Shown: positions 1-12,529, numbered from the stretch's first letter. The stretch is DNA of 64,000 bases from Lepidonotus clava (GCA_936440205.1 OW387133.1:7468001-7532000); one strand, 5' to 3'. Notes: generated from the letters alone by a model not told the origin. Numbers and translations: made by a program.

Positions 1-459
1 TAATTTTCTATGTTTTACCTGAAGGCTATCCTAAGTCACGATGCATCTTTGGGAATATGCTCACAGACCACAGGGCCGAACTATAGGATTTTTCATTAGT
101 CACGAATACTTTTTTGTTAGACGTCATGGAAAACTTGTATTGACTCATTTTTATTTCGCTTTAGTATATGGTCCACAATGTGACTATAGCCCGATTCCGA
201 ACTTACGTCGGAAATTGGTTTGACAAATATAGATTATTCCCATAGTTGATGCAATTCGTTGACAGCTATCGATATTGTTTTGGCCCAAAGGGAATACAGA
301 TCCAAAAATCAAAAACCTGTGACCAAATATATTGGAAATGCATGAAAAGTAAATTAAGTGATGAAGAACAGATAAAGAGTTAGGATAAAAGGAAAGGATC
401 AGGTGGAGAGGGTAGAGATTAGATACAGCGTGTGAGGGACAGGAGAACGGGAGAACGGA
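1..459. other. No feature recognised
   Basis: This is an AT-rich unique-looking stretch. Short open frames on both strands have no recognisable motif, no clear splice-site pairing and no repeats I could match elsewhere in the window. Confidence 0.5.
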
Positions 460-689
460 CCCAAGCAAGAATATGACGTTATAATAACGTTATTATAACA
501 TTTGGGTGAGTTATGCTTTGGTTCTTGTTACGTTAGTTTGATGGCACCCAAAAACGTCTTTAGAACCTAACATTGCAAGTAACTATGCCTAAAATAACGT
601 TATTGTTACCTGACAATTGGATAGGTTTCAGATGAACTAAAAAAAGTACAGTCGCAGAACGTTCTTGTTACGTCGCTGCTTGCCTTAGG
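460..689 (+). mobile_element. Family A MITE, internally shortened copy
   Basis: It begins CCCAAGCAAGAATATGACG and ends near GTCGCTGCTTGCC, an imperfect inverted match to the start. The interior shows the family hallmarks: 'cacccaaaaacgtctttaga', repeated AACGTTAT blocks, and 'aaaagtacagtcgcagaacg' before the end. It is about 230 bp against about 345-365 bp for the full-length copies at 24474 and 49543, so a middle block is missing. No coding capacity; non-autonomous DNA transposon. Confidence 0.7.
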
Positions 690-1599
690 AGTTAGAGGAA
701 AGAAGATAGAGGAACATGGCATCAGGGGTAGGAGAAGAGGATAGGAACTAAGAACAGGGATAGAAGAACTAAAAGGAGGGATACATAAAGGACTGGAGGT
801 GGCACATTGTTGGATCCAGGATTTTTAAAATGAAATGGAAGGTACCTTGTCTCGCTGCTCTACTTTCACATGCCTTCAGATAAGTAGCCTGTTTCAATGC
901 TTCAGGTTGCTTGGCGTGCCTACCTCAGAGATCCTTTAGTTCAACCTACCCAGGTATCGATTTTCCCCTCCACCCTAAACCTGCCTGACCTACTTTACCT
1001 TACCGTTCAATCCACTTAAATCGTTCTCTGTAAACTAATCCCTTAAAGCATGTAAGGGAGGGTTTCTTTCTAGTCAAGCTAGTTGATTGCTTATCTACTG
1101 TTCTTACTAACGCTCACCAACACTATGGAATTTACAAATTTCACAAGGCATGTATTAAGGCTTGTAAAATACAAGCAGCATACGCATCCTATATGCATCA
1201 AGAGGTTAGCATGAATCAGGCTTGAATGACGAAAACAGGTTTTTCCTTTTTATATTTACCCATGACCAACGGGTAATTCAATTGAACTGGACATTTACAT
1301 TGAACAATTAATACATGTGAAATATAACGCATAATGTACTTAATTTTCCCCAGCTAACAGTAGATCAATATTGAAACCTAATTGTGATATATTGGAAATG
1401 ATAATCTATTTGAGTAGTAACTGGTGGGATAGCGTTACACATAATGCTAAATTTGTTTCTATAATAAAGCTGTTCTATTGTGTATGAAACTAGAATGATA
1501 TGTTTTAGGTGAAAGTTGAGTTCTGGTAGGAACTTGGTCCTTCCTATATCTTGGCAGTGTTCTCCCCTCTCCCTGATGATCACCTCTGATTGTAGGGTC
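690..1599. other. No feature recognised
   Basis: There are purine-rich (GGA/AGA) runs up to about 800, then unremarkable AT-rich sequence. No exon-like frame or repeat was recognised. Confidence 0.5.
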
Positions 1600-1705
1600 T
1601 GGGGGACGCTGGAGGGACGCTGGGGGGACGCTGGAGGGACGCTGGAGGGACGCTGGAGGGACGCTGGAGGGACGCTGGAGGGACGCTGGGGAGACGCTGG
1701 GGGCC
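1600..1705 (+). repeat. 12-bp GC-rich minisatellite
   Basis: About nine head-to-tail copies of GACGCTGGAGGG, with a few G/A variants at the edges. Because 12 is a multiple of three, the array keeps frames open on both strands (a TLEGRW/DAGG-like peptide on plus, PPASLQRPSS-like on minus). These frames are by-products of the repeat and I do not call them genes. Confidence 0.9.
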
Positions 1706-3129
1706 GGAAGACGCCAGGATCCAATCCCAGCATGCACCAGGGGCTATTCCTTATCTGTGACAGACTGCCCCCTAGCGGACTCATGTCGTACTACAGATCT
1801 CTGCCCCACCACACCCTCAGGGCTATGTTTTATCAATCAACGTTTTCTATAGAAAACAGAAGTCTTACACAGCATCACATGTATTGGTCAAGTGCATGGT
1901 AATTGACTTTTCTGTTTTAGTATATATTCTAGATTCATTCTTTTACATCCAATAAGTTGACCTATAAATCATTTGCATTCGGTGCTCTTATGAGATAATA
2001 TAAAGGAGTAACACTGGGGCAGTTTCTTTATGCATTTATCTAAATCATCCTGCAGCAGTATATAGGATGATTGTTGGAGTTTAATGTCCTCTCAGCAATT
2101 TTTCAGCTATATCAGAATGACACATGTTTGTGTATACCAGTTGTCTGACTGAATCTATGGGGGTGAAAATGATGGCAAGGCAAGGTGGTGTAGCAGGCAA
2201 GGCCAAGACGCAAACCTGGCCCAGCCGAGTGAGAGGCGAGGACTCTACCCGCTACACCATCCTGCCCCCTCGCAGGAATATATCTATAAAGATAATTCTA
2301 ATTATAGAAGAAGCTACAAAGGTCATGTCCTCATAACATCAGTTTGAAGCCTACCTTCTACGTTTACCTTCTGAGAATGCAATGTCATGTTCAGTAAAGT
2401 ACTAGCGTTCTCTTCAGGAGAAGTATGCCCACGAAGGGACCATCTTCGTGTAACGTGTTGAATAAAAACGTTCATAAAAAAATATATATATACATTTTTT
2501 TTTGTTCCTTAGTCCATGGATAATTGACCTTTCATCCAATTGATGAGTACATTTTGTATGGTCCAAAACGTTGGTTTCTAGCAAAAAATTCTCAAGGCAA
2601 GTTGGAACAGGGTGATGGCAATTAACCATCTTCATTGAAACTGAGGAAAACACATGAGTATATCATGAGCTCTTGATTACCCATGCTAACACCTCATAGG
2701 TCTTACTATTAACAAGATATCCCATCTCGCCAACCTTCTAGACTGCTCTTGCCAAATCCTGACAGTATTCATGTTTTCCATGGGGTGCCTGCATCTGACC
2801 CCCCGGCTAATCCCCCTTGGGATGCTTGAACCCCGGCCGTCCCCTAGGAGGGGGCCCTCGGGGGTGAGGTCCAACAGTCGCATGTTGAATTTAAGAATAT
2901 AAATACATTACAAACTGTGGAAAATAGTGACTAAGTATAGGGACGGGTTAGCCTTTTAGGTATGAATCCTAAAGAACTATCAGAAGAGAGGAATATATAT
3001 TTAGTTAAGTCCCCATTATTAAAACTGTGGAAGTGGGACCCAGTGGAACCCACCCCTCATGGGCCGAATTAGGACTGGGGGCCTTACATAATCTACTAGG
3101 GGGTTAGATGCCCAGAACGCGTTTTCTAC
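1706..3129. other. Mostly no feature; one GC-rich patch
   Basis: Apart from the inverted repeat at 2180-2265, I see only unique-looking DNA and a GC-rich patch near 2790-2880. No exon with a recognisable domain. Confidence 0.4.
2180..2265 (-). repeat. Short inverted repeat, tRNA-like A-box at both ends
   Basis: GCAAGGTGGTGTAGC (2180-2194) faces GCTACACCATCCTGC (2251-2265), which is its inverted copy with two differences. Read on the minus strand, TGGTGTAGCGGGTAGAGTCC looks like a tRNA A box, but the following B box (GGTTTGCGTC) is poor. It may be a tRNA-derived SINE head or a small MITE. It is not a functional tRNA, since no cloverleaf could be drawn. Confidence 0.35.
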
Positions 3130-3579
3130 AATAAGCCCATCCCAATATACTTCAACATCACATTTTGCCATGAAATTACATAACAATTTCTTTCTGGTTT
3201 AATCCCAAAAGATAAAAGTGTAAAACAAAATGAACCATGGTGGTTTAGTTGATAAATTGCTCCTACAATTTGTAAAATGCAGCTTTATATATTGGCCTTT
3301 TTCCCATAGGAGCCAATGTTAAAGCCTGTCAGCCTAACCTATAATGTCCAACCCTATTTTCCCTAAAATGCAGGATTTCGATTGGATGGCAACCTGCAAA
3401 TCTGTCAAATGGTAAAAATTAAGAAATCCTAGCATTTCATCAGTACTTGGGGATATAGAAAAACATAATTCTTACTTATTCCAGTTTTCCCAGCTCTAGG
3501 TGACAAGGATGGCTTATGCATCAGTTTTTTCCAACCCTTGTCCAACCCCGGGATATACCCAATGTGGGATGGGCTTATT
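3130..3579. mobile_element. DNA transposon remnant, AATAAGCCCATCCCA ends
   Basis: AATAAGCCCATCCCA at the left end is mirrored by TGGGATGGGCTTATT at the right end (15 of 15). The element is about 450 bp with no coding capacity. The right half recurs at 61040-61224 with many substitutions, supporting a dispersed, old family. No target duplication is clear. Confidence 0.65.
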
Positions 3580-4689
3580 CTTTTCAACCCAAACCATGTT
3601 TTGAATCAACCTTAAACTCCCCTATCCTCTCCAGCCTCTACAACCTCAGACTGCCTGTCTGTTCTTACAAGGGTCCACCCTCACGTCCATGATTTAATCA
3701 TAGGGCTCATCATTTAGTCAGGGAGTATCGCTTACCCTGACCTGACAGTTAATGAAGAATCGGTGTACTTTTTGATGGCGCGTCTGCTATGAGGCACCCT
3801 ATGGCAAACATTGACAGTCGGGGGACAATCAAGATTTCCTTTCTGTTTTTTCTCCTTCTGTTGTGTTTCCCGGTCGTATAGGAGTGGGTGATGTTGATTT
3901 TACATTACCAGATTAATGGATGTCGTCTAATTCCAAGTAGATGTAATCTGGAAGATTGATACATTTTCAACCTGACTAGGAATAAGGGTGGTAGATAGAA
4001 GTGAACAAACATATTGTGCACTTTCAATTGCAAAAGTAGGTTTTGCGAAATTTACAGCAGAATGGGACGCGAGAAACCTTTCTATTTAAGTCAAGACATA
4101 TATGAGATTGCATGTTTCTCTATGATTAAAGGGACCCAAAACTAATGTAGCTGACAAAATCTTGGAAACTGACACGACCATAGAAATATGTCTCACTTTT
4201 TCAGTTAGATAATAGCCACAAAAAAACAGCTTAACTCCAGATTGCAGAGAAGGTAATATTGCCTTAATTTTAAAAAAAAAATGCAAATTTGGGGGATCCA
4301 TATTTCCATCACCAAGACAATTTTAGTTATGTTACAACGGCGTGAGTTAGGCTCATGTAATCGACAAAGTTATTGACCTAAATAACCTTGACCATTATAC
4401 TCAGTGCACACACACAGGAGGGCATAGAGCAAAACAAAGAATGTCAATTTGTATTACAGACGTGTATCTGCCACCAAACTATTTCAATGTTGGTTTTCAG
4501 TATCATGCATGTCATGTATCCATTTGCCAAGCCTCTGACCGGTACATTCACCCAATAAGGAAAAGCTCAGGGTCACTTCTAATATGAAACCTAAGACGTA
4601 GTGGTAAAGAGAGTAAACTTATTTGTAACCACCTGATTGGCAAGATCACCAGAAAACTAGCTTCTTTTGCACCTCCACCCCTGAAGAGT
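3580..4689. other. No gene; fragment of a dispersed repeat near 4125
   Basis: The stretch beginning TTAAAGGGACCCAAAAC (from about 4126) resembles sequence from about 57830 onward, with shared 'gacaaaat' and 'agaaatatgt' blocks. It is probably the end of a TTAA-targeting element, but I could not define the other terminus. The remainder is unique-looking. Confidence 0.35.
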
Positions 4690-4880
4690 GGTACTTACCC
4701 CCCTACTTCCGCCACCTCCCGCAGAGGAGAGCGGTAACTAGTTGCTAACTGACCCCTGGCGGCATGTTTACGACACTAAATCGTACCACTTAGTGACAGA
4801 TGGCGCATGCGCAGTGAGACCCGACTACCTGAGACGAGTCTGTCGTGAGATGGGATCGGGTTAATCTAGGGGTTCAGGCG
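4690..4880. promoter_or_regulatory. GC-richer patch with NRF1-like palindrome
   Basis: This is a short island of raised GC and CpG in AT-rich surroundings. It contains GGCGCATGCGCAG at 4803, which fits the palindromic NRF1 consensus GCGCATGCGC seen in many animal core promoters. No TATA box, exon or start codon context can be tied to it, so a promoter role is inference only. Confidence 0.25.
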
Positions 4881-5679
4881 TGTCAAGGAGATGGTGGGAT
4901 GGCAGGAATAGTTTTTTTGTGTGTCTCTTTTGTTTTCTTGAACAAAGATTTATATGTTGAATTGTAGACACGCAAGTGGTATTGTTGCTGTCCATTATTT
5001 CCTATGTAATATTAGGAGTACCTAAAAATACAAATGGACAATATCGATTTTCAAAAAACAGTCCATATGATTGGACATGAAGTCCATCGCCACTATGAAT
5101 TTTATCATTTTATCAAATACAAAAGATTCCATTTGTCATGTGCACTGTATAATCTTTGCAAAAGCTATATGTTTGTTAAAGGACACATGCAAACATCTGA
5201 GACATGAGATATAATTATTACTTTCACGTTAGCTGAAGCCTTGGAGTTGCTGAACCAACGTATTGCTCAAGTTATTCTCTCAAAACACTATTAGCCATTT
5301 TCTTAAGGTCTACCTGCAGGTTAGCCTAGAACAGGATGCATGCTGGGTAAAATGTCGACAAAACTCATGAAGTGTTGCATATTAATTTATCTGTATATTA
5401 ATTTTTTGAGATACTAAGCATCATTATTTTTTAATTAGTGTCTAAATAAATTTCAAATTTCCTGAGTTGTTTGGAAATTACATTCGATATTTTTTAACTT
5501 GCATTCATAATTGTTTACAACAAATTATAACAATTATATTGCCTGGTCATTGCGTTTTGGCTAGCACAAAGTCTAGATCACTACCGTTAATTTGGTACCA
5601 TCATTGGTCGCTGAAAATGCCATTTGTTGCTGTTTGTTTTATTGGTTTGAACTAGCAGACAGTGGTTCTGGAGCACTGG
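4881..5679. other. No gene; dispersed repeat at about 5300-5350
   Basis: The block around CTACCTGCAGGTTAGCC and AGGATGCATGCT recurs in reverse orientation at about 10840-10880. Both look like parts of an unclassified dispersed repeat whose ends I cannot place. Nothing else was recognised. Confidence 0.3.
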
Positions 5680-5862
5680 GATGTTTCACCCTTGATTCTG
5701 GATGATTGAATCTATGAGGAGGTAGAGACCATACCCCTACAGTTCTACCAAGGCAGGTGTTCTTTTATATGCAGTGTCCCATAGGAAGGGCACCACATAC
5801 AATGGCCAATGGCACTTTGTCACTGAAGTGGGGACTTACCTTTGTACAGATAGCAGTCCTAA
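5680..5862 (-). mobile_element. SINE core fragment
   Basis: It matches the central part of the SINE at 18131-18492: 'gatgattgaatctatgag', 'agagaccatacccctaca', 'aaggcaggtgttctttta' and 'tcccatag' occur in the same order and orientation. The tRNA-like head and the simple tail are missing, so this is a truncated copy. It abuts the transposon starting at 5863. Confidence 0.6.
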
Positions 5863-6232
5863 CCCAGCCAAGGATGCGATGTTCTTATAATGTTGCAGCA
5901 ACTTTCTGATTCGTTCTGTATTTAGTTCTTGTTTCATTCTTTTCATGAATCCCAATAACGTTACTGCAACCTACTGCCATGACGTTGCACTGTGACATTT
6001 TTACAATGTTCTGGTTACATTCTTCAACCCAAATAAAATGATCTTATAATATTTTGTTTTGGTTTCATCCTAACCTTACAAAACAATAATGTTATAACAA
6101 CATTCTGATTTGGTGAGGTTGAAACCTCACCATCAAATACGCAAGTGTTAATTGCCATCTTAGTAAATAACAAATTGACTAAAAAAAATGTATGGTTACA
6201 GCACGTTTCTTTTACGTCGCAAGCTGGCTGGG
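5863..6232 (+). mobile_element. Family A-related MITE (CCCAGCCAAGG subfamily)
   Basis: The ends are CCCAGCCAAGG and CTGGCTGGG in inverted orientation, flanked by AA on both sides (a 2-bp duplication, as in family A). The interior shares 'atgttgcagcaac', 'gttgcact' and 'tatggttacagcacg' with family A but is more diverged. A reverse copy is at 54636-54976. Non-coding, about 370 bp. Confidence 0.7.
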
Positions 6233-6663
6233 AAGGCACTGAACGGCTGCCCCCTGCCCCTGTGTACTGGACGCAGAGTGAAATATTCACGACAGGGCAT
6301 CAGGTAAAATGACTTCACACACCAAAGCTGTTCCCACCAGCCAGCACACTCCCCTGATACGTGGAGGCTGTGCCATGAAGGGGTTACATCCCCTCCCACC
6401 AGAAATGAGATATTTACAAGATGCAAGAAAATAGCTACTGTTTTGTGTGTGCTGATAGCTTGAAGGGTTCTCTTGACATTCTCTGACGTTTCATTTATCT
6501 ATTAGTGTATTTTTTAGACACTTTGCAAACTGCAGTGATATTTGTTAGAAATTGGCAATTTGGAGTATCTCAGATATGTGTAACACAGAGTTTTATATCT
6601 AATATGAGTCTAATTATTAGGTATTCATCACAGATACGCACTGATCATGCAGACATTACCTAT
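6233..6663. other. No feature recognised
   Basis: No coding frame of note. The phrase TGTGTAACACAGAGTTTT (6580) recurs near 13275, a short match that may mark a shared old repeat. Confidence 0.35.
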
Positions 6664-6854
6664 CAGGGGCAGATCCAGGGGGGTCCTGCGGGTCCTGACG
6701 CGTCCCCCCCCACCACTCTCCTTTTGGGGGACACTTAAACTTGATAAAGAGAAAAAACATCGCTCATGTATGCGCAAATGCACGACGTTTCAGTACTTAG
6801 CCTACATGCGGACCCCCCCCCCCCCCCACTCCCGAAATCCTGTATCCACCCCTG
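6664..6854 (+). mobile_element. Family B MITE (CAGGGGC...CACCCCTG)
   Basis: It begins CAGGGGCAGATCCAGG and ends CCTGTATCCACCCCTG, an inverted pair. The interior has homopolymer G and C tracts and a conserved middle with 'cagtacttagcct' and 'catgtatgcgcaaatgcac'. Relatives lie at 12333, 20258, 25762, 27898 and 51174, plus a split copy around the foldback at 20811. CAGGGGCGGATCC-type ends are typical of non-autonomous hAT-like elements; I could not confirm an 8-bp duplication here. Confidence 0.7.
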
Positions 6855-8871
6855 CATATGATTGTAGAGCATATTCAAGTTCTTAAACTCTGTATTGAGC
6901 ATTTCATTGTGTTACTTATATTTACAACCTCCATTATCTGAAAGTAGACACAATTTACGTGGCGACAGGCCTGAGAACAGTTCCTTGACGCCATCACAGT
7001 CCTCGAGTCGGTTCTCTGTAATTGCGCACCTTTTTGGGATACTGCAGTCTCAAAGAGGGCTCGCACGTATTGCTTATTGCCTGGCGACTGTGCAGATCGG
7101 AATTCATTGAAATTAAGGATGGGTAACCAGTGCATGTTCAATATTCGAATTTTCGATGTTTGAAGTCAATATTCTACAAACACTTTTTCATTCTATAACA
7201 TGGGATACATGGTAGACCATGTTCAGGGTGACTGGTTAATGCATGGTCTATCTAATGACAAAAAAAAGACCGATAAACTTAAAACCTAAAATGTGTTATG
7301 CCCGATAATAAGCTGATTGCAATGTCATAATAATATTATGTTTCTGTGAATGTCTAATCTATATCTGAGAATTTTCAAACAAATTTTCCTCGTGACATTT
7401 TGTCCTGGTAGTATATTTAAGCCCTTATAGCTTTATAATCAGATCCCTTTGATTATTTATCAAATAAAGTCACATGAACAAAACCATTCGTAACCAGCTG
7501 CAGTGGACTTATAGCACTGGACAAACAGTGAAAGAGTTTTTAAAAAGGGGTGGCACCCTTATATAAAAAATTGAGGCGCCCCATCCAGAGGCTAGAATCT
7601 TAATTGATTTTTATTTGACAAAAATTATAGTGGGTGGGGGGGAGGTTGACGCCTCAGGCGCCCCTCTCTTAATTCATCCCTGACAATCAAGAATTCATGA
7701 TATCTCTGTATATTTTTCATATGTTTAAAGGTTGTAGCGTCTGTCAATTACGACAAATCAAGTTGCACTCAAATATATTAATTTTCGGCGTTTATCTGTG
7801 TATGTCTATCATGTTCCTGCAACATAATCTTACCAATGGAATATCATATCAGGCCCAATAATTCTAACCTCGTCTAAACCACAGTTTCCCATCCTTAAAC
7901 CGCAACAATCACATACACCCTGTTGTTGCGTTGTTCGCAATCATTTCACAATGTCTCACTTTTTCTGCGGTTTTAATTACAAGTCGCCTTCAGCCTTCCC
8001 TCACTGGGCCCCACTCTCTATTCATCCTCTACGGTGGGCCTTTATGGCTCAAACAATGAATGTCTGAATGCCCTGACTTTGACAATGGCCGATCTGAGAT
8101 AGACTTGTTAGTCAGCGCTGATATGTAATCGGAATGGGATAATCGCATCGCAGAGAGGGGGAAATGGAATCAGTGGTTTTTACCGGAGACTATAGGAGAT
8201 GAAGGCTTAGTTCACTTGTAGATACATCAATTACTAGAATGTGTAAAGCCCTTCATGCACTATGCGATTTTTTACTCCGATATTTTACTACAAGGATTAA
8301 AGTACATAATTCACAGATTTCAAATTACAAGTAAGTACACGAAAGATTGAAGACTACGATACTTTTAAATACGGGCAAAAATAGCAAGCAATGTCCAGAC
8401 TACTAAACTAAAACAGTATTACCCTCTTATTGTGTTGTTTTTGCTACTAACTGCACCTATATATCGTCTGACCATACACAGTTATTCCTATGGTTGCTCT
8501 ACAGATTTGTAAAACATCATAATCAACCACACTCCATTAATATTTATAGGTTATATACACAAAAATGTTGTCAAAAGTTGTCTCAATTGTTATAATACTA
8601 CTCCATTAACAAGGGAGATTTTTGTATTTTTATATCTATTCTCACATAAATGATAAAACATTAGATCTGTTAAACATACACAATCAATAGACTAGTTTTA
8701 GGTGTTAAGTTTTATAGACTTTATCATTCTATATTACTGAACTTAGAAATTGTAGTACCTGTACTTCACAGGATTCTTTTTCCACCTAGTAATTCACGGT
8801 GGCGATTTTTTTCCCATTGCGCTTTTTCTTTAAAATCTATAAAAGAGTGTGTCTCTTGAAATGGACGATGG
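6855..8871. other. No gene; possible element end at 7550-7685 and a complex unique block at 7960-8170
   Basis: 7550-7685 has 'aggcgccccatccagagg' and 'tcaggcgcccctctctta', a partial inverted pair that may be a worn transposon. 7960-8170 is non-repetitive, balanced in composition and free of long open frames. It has the texture of conserved non-coding DNA, which only alignment to related genomes could show. The rest is AT-rich with nothing recognised. Confidence 0.3.
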
Positions 8872-9115
8872 CCCGTTGCACAATACTTATCGTTGTTACA
8901 ATACTTATCGTTGTTATGACACCTTTCGTCAGCAACTTGTTATTTTTTATAGAATATAGCCCTACAGTGCCCCTTCATAATACACAATTCAATTTGATCC
9001 AGTAGAAATAGAGATATTAGGGAGTATTGTGATAACGATAGCTATCGTTGTAATGACAACTTTCTTAAAGTTATCTTAAAGTTGTTATTGTTTCGCAAAG
9101 TCTTTATGCAACGGG
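8872..9115. mobile_element. MITE with CCCGTTGCA ends
   Basis: CCCGTTGCA (8872) is mirrored by TGCAACGGG (9107-9115). The 244-bp interior has palindromic 'tatcgttgttac' and 'gttgtaatgacaac' blocks and 'aaagttatcttaaagttg', as expected of a foldback-prone MITE. It has no coding capacity. Confidence 0.65.
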
Positions 9116-9434
9116 ACACAGGTGTTATAATTGCGACCTCATTTTATGCAGTTGAATTCTAAATGAAGGTGGTGAGTATAAGTCCTTTTACAGACTACCT
9201 ACGACCTACCACTACCTTGTATATCAGAGACCAAACCAAACACCCCCTTTACCCCCGCCCTGCCACCCTAACCCAAAGGTAGACAGGAAGCTACTCACTC
9301 CTACCACTAACCATGACCTAAGTGTATTAGTCTGACTTAAGCACTGCCAAAGAACAACCATCTCCTCAGGCCCCATAGCCTGAAAACCATCCAAACCATT
9401 CCACCACCCAGACTGCCCGAAAAGACTACCTCTC

Positions 9435-10558
9435 TAAAGCCCCATACCCACTAGGTGATTTTAACACTGCCCGGGGGACTGGTGGAATTTGCAGATTCTT
9501 AAAGACAATGGCGCCATTATAGATCCAACCTTAAGAATTGTATGAAAGTTCAGGAAATAAAAGTTAAACATATATGCATCCTAAAAATGTAAAGAAAATA
9601 GGGGGTCACCATGGAAACTTTTGTGCTAGGGATATAACAATGCGAGCATAATTCCTTTAAAAAATACATTTTTAAAAAATATATGCTCAAGTAGAGTTTT
9701 CATGATAAATTTCATATTAATCCTCAAATCAATTATAAAATCATTGAAATCTAAACCTAAGACATATATACACAAGATCCATGCACCAGTTATAAAATGA
9801 TATGGCTTTTATTGGAATAGAATATATCTTTTATTTTAAATAAATTATTAAATTAATTAAATAGAATATAAAATTTCTGATAGAAATATTCCCCCAAAAA
9901 ATTCAACCTTAAGAAATTCTCTAAGATTATGCATAGTGTAGATATAGATGTTATATATCATTTTCTGGAAAAATAATTTTGGGTCACCATGCTTACTTGG
10001 TCAGGAAAGCTACTTTTCTGTTCTAATATGGAAAATGGTTTTATGTGGGTACCTATGAATCTTTGGGTCTTAACCCATTTTAAAGTTTTGCCATAATGAA
10101 TGCAACAAGTGTTTTTTATCCCTGAGATCGATATGAAACCATAGATATTTACTTCTTAAATGTAGTATATCTAGAAGAGAAAATATAAGCAAAAATGTTG
10201 TCATTTTCATCTATAGTTGTTTTCAGCAGTTTCAAAATGTTCATGAAATTAGCCATATTTGAATACATGTAGGTCTCAAACTAAATTAGTACCACATTTT
10301 TCTTTTGCATTTATGAATTGCCCATATACTAATGTACATTCTGGCCAATTTTCATAACAATTGAAGGACTTTGGTTTTTTGACCATGTGTATAATGGCGC
10401 CATTGCCCTTAAGGTCACCTGTAAGTATAGCATATTGGAATGTGCATATTTGTCTAAGTCAGTGCTAAATTGACCGATTCTACCCTTAGAATCGGCCGAT
10501 TTTAGCACCGATCTCTTGGCCGATTGTGTTAAAATGTCCTAGCAGGCATAGGGCTTAA
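9435..10558. mobile_element. Family E MITE, split by a TTAA insertion
   Basis: The left end TAAAGCCCCATACCCACTAG is mirrored by a diverged right end, CCTAGCAGGCATAGGGCTTA. Without the inner element (9499-10412) the outer copy is about 210 bp, the size of other family E copies (27533-27726, 57134-57419). The right arm keeps the family's 'gaatcggccgattttagcac' block. No coding capacity. Confidence 0.75.
9499..10412. mobile_element. TTAA-flanked DNA transposon nested in family E
   Basis: Its boundaries are TTAA at 9499-9502 and 10409-10412. Just inside are inverted ends containing ACAATGGCGCCATTATA and TATAATGGCGCCATTG. The interior is about 906 bp, very AT-rich and lacks a long open frame, so this is a non-autonomous element of a TTAA-targeting type (piggyBac- or Kolobok-like). 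A family E copy at 31737-31750 shows the undisrupted sequence GGTGACC-TTAA-GAATC in reverse, an empty site that fixes the insertion point exactly. Confidence 0.8.
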
Positions 10559-12332
10559 ATCTCCTTACCATGAATAGCTGGTTTTCAGTGTTTTAGTTGC
10601 ATGAAGGTTAAGTTGGACACCTTTATTGACAGGCAAAGCAGGGAAAACTACTGAAGATATGCAAACATCTGCTGTATAACTCTCTGAGATCAAAACATTT
10701 TCAAACTCACTTTAAAGATATTTAGCTACAGATACACACTGGAAAATATACAATGCCAGTTGTCTATGATGTTAGGCTACAAATAATGTCATAATTAATT
10801 AACATTTACATGCTTCCGCCTTGTGATTTGTCTACATAGTTCCTAGCATGCATCCTGAACTAGGCTTACCTGCAGATTAATATGAAGGAACTTGGCTATT
10901 TGTGCTTGGATGGATTTCTCCAAAGAGAAAAGAAATACCTTTCAAATGGTTCTACAATAATTTCCCTTTTGTTATTACCCCGACAAGACTATACCTCCCC
11001 AATCCCAATCTCCAAATGGCATAATTTTACTTAAAATGTGTAACTAAGATTGTTTCCCTGCTGTCATTGCAGTTCTTAAACGTTGACTAGAACATCCCTT
11101 TATGGGGGATTTTTGGATGTCTCCCCTCCCAAATAATTGTCTCCCATGAATTTTTCAAACTCATATTTCCAGTGGTCGGAAATCCCATTCGGCCTAGCTG
11201 ATGGGTTGGCGCCCACCGCCCCGACTCCGAACAGCGGGTTTTATGGGTGTGAGGCTTGTGATGATTGCGTCTTAAATACTTCAAAGTTTGGATAAAATCG
11301 GCATAAATCTGCTGGGAAAAAAGCTAATCCGAGGTGTCATCTTTCTCCTTGGCTTGGCTGTGGGGTGTTTTTCGTGTCTCGGGGTGGTCTTCCCTAACAC
11401 CATTGTCACTGGCGTCTTTCAGTGGGATTAGAACTAGAATCTGCTGAAAGGCAACACTAAGTCATTTATCACCCTGTGCAAGTCATTGTTGAAATGAAGG
11501 TTTTGCTCGAAAAACCGACGAAAACCGTTGGGATTATTGTAACTATATGTACCCGGTTCATATGATAAAGTTGCACATGTTCTAGCATCAGCATGTTTTA
11601 TGTTTTTTTTTACTGATTTGGGATCATTGCTCTAGGTGTCAATCATAGTACAGTTGTATTTCAAGTGATAATTCTGAATCTGTAGTAAATGCAATCTATA
11701 ATAATTATGATGATCCATAATTTGTTGATGTGAAATCTATTGTATATAGGGTTGGCACCACTCTACAATATCACTCATCCTATTTTTCACGATCGTGTCT
11801 GATTTGAAATAATCCCTTAGGACTGCAGCTATTCTAACGCCTTCAAAATGATACGCGGCAATTAGGATAAGAATGATTTATTGAAAAGAGAAATTGATTG
11901 GTAAAAATCTCTCTTTAGTTTTTTCTCAGATAGGGCTAGTGGGATGACTTATATCCAGCACCTAATAAACCAGATGAAGAGATATGATTGGTCCTCTCGG
12001 TGCCATGGCGACCGGAGTGATATATCTACACGTATGAGAAGTCTTGTGTAAAACTCAGATTTGGTAAAAATGAAAGGACAGGGTTCCATATTTTACAGAA
12101 TCTGTTCACACTGTGGTATACACAACATTAATTGTCCCTGACCTAGACAATGATTTCCACAAAGCCTCAAAGATGTTTTTTTCTAGATGTTCCTAGCTAA
12201 CATTATATTTATTAATTCTTTGTATTCTAATCGATATAATGCTAAAGGGAGGCAAAGAACTGGAACTATAATGTATCCCCATACACCATTAAGGTGATAA
12301 TGGGCCGTAAACATCGTGATAGTTGGACCAGC
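10559..12332. other. No gene recognised
   Basis: 10840-10880 is the reverse-orientation partner of the dispersed repeat at about 5300. 11087-11290 and 11340-11420 are somewhat GC-richer, but their open frames have no known motif. Nothing else was supported. Confidence 0.35.
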
Positions 12333-12529
12333 ACAGTAGCGGATCCAGGTAGGCGCGGGAGGGGGAGGGGGAGGGGCGGAGATGGGCCCGGGAGATGGGC
12401 GCAGCACCCTCTATTTTGGACCCAAAATGATTTTTCTTTATGTAAAACTATCGACTGGGACCCTTTTTAATATAGCCCCCCCCCCCCCCCCCCCCCCAAA
12501 GCTTTCCAACATTTTTGGATCCGCCCCTG
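12333..12529 (+). mobile_element. Family B MITE
   Basis: It starts CAGTAGCGGATCCAGG and ends GGATCCGCCCCTG in inverted orientation. A 20-base C tract lies at 12478-12497. Size and layout match the other family B copies. The internal 'cagtacttagcct' block is missing here, so the interior differs or has been lost. Confidence 0.65.

Noticed and set aside
1365-1902. Long overlapping open frames on both strands
   Set aside because: They are kept open by the 12-bp minisatellite at 1600-1705 and have no non-repeat domain.
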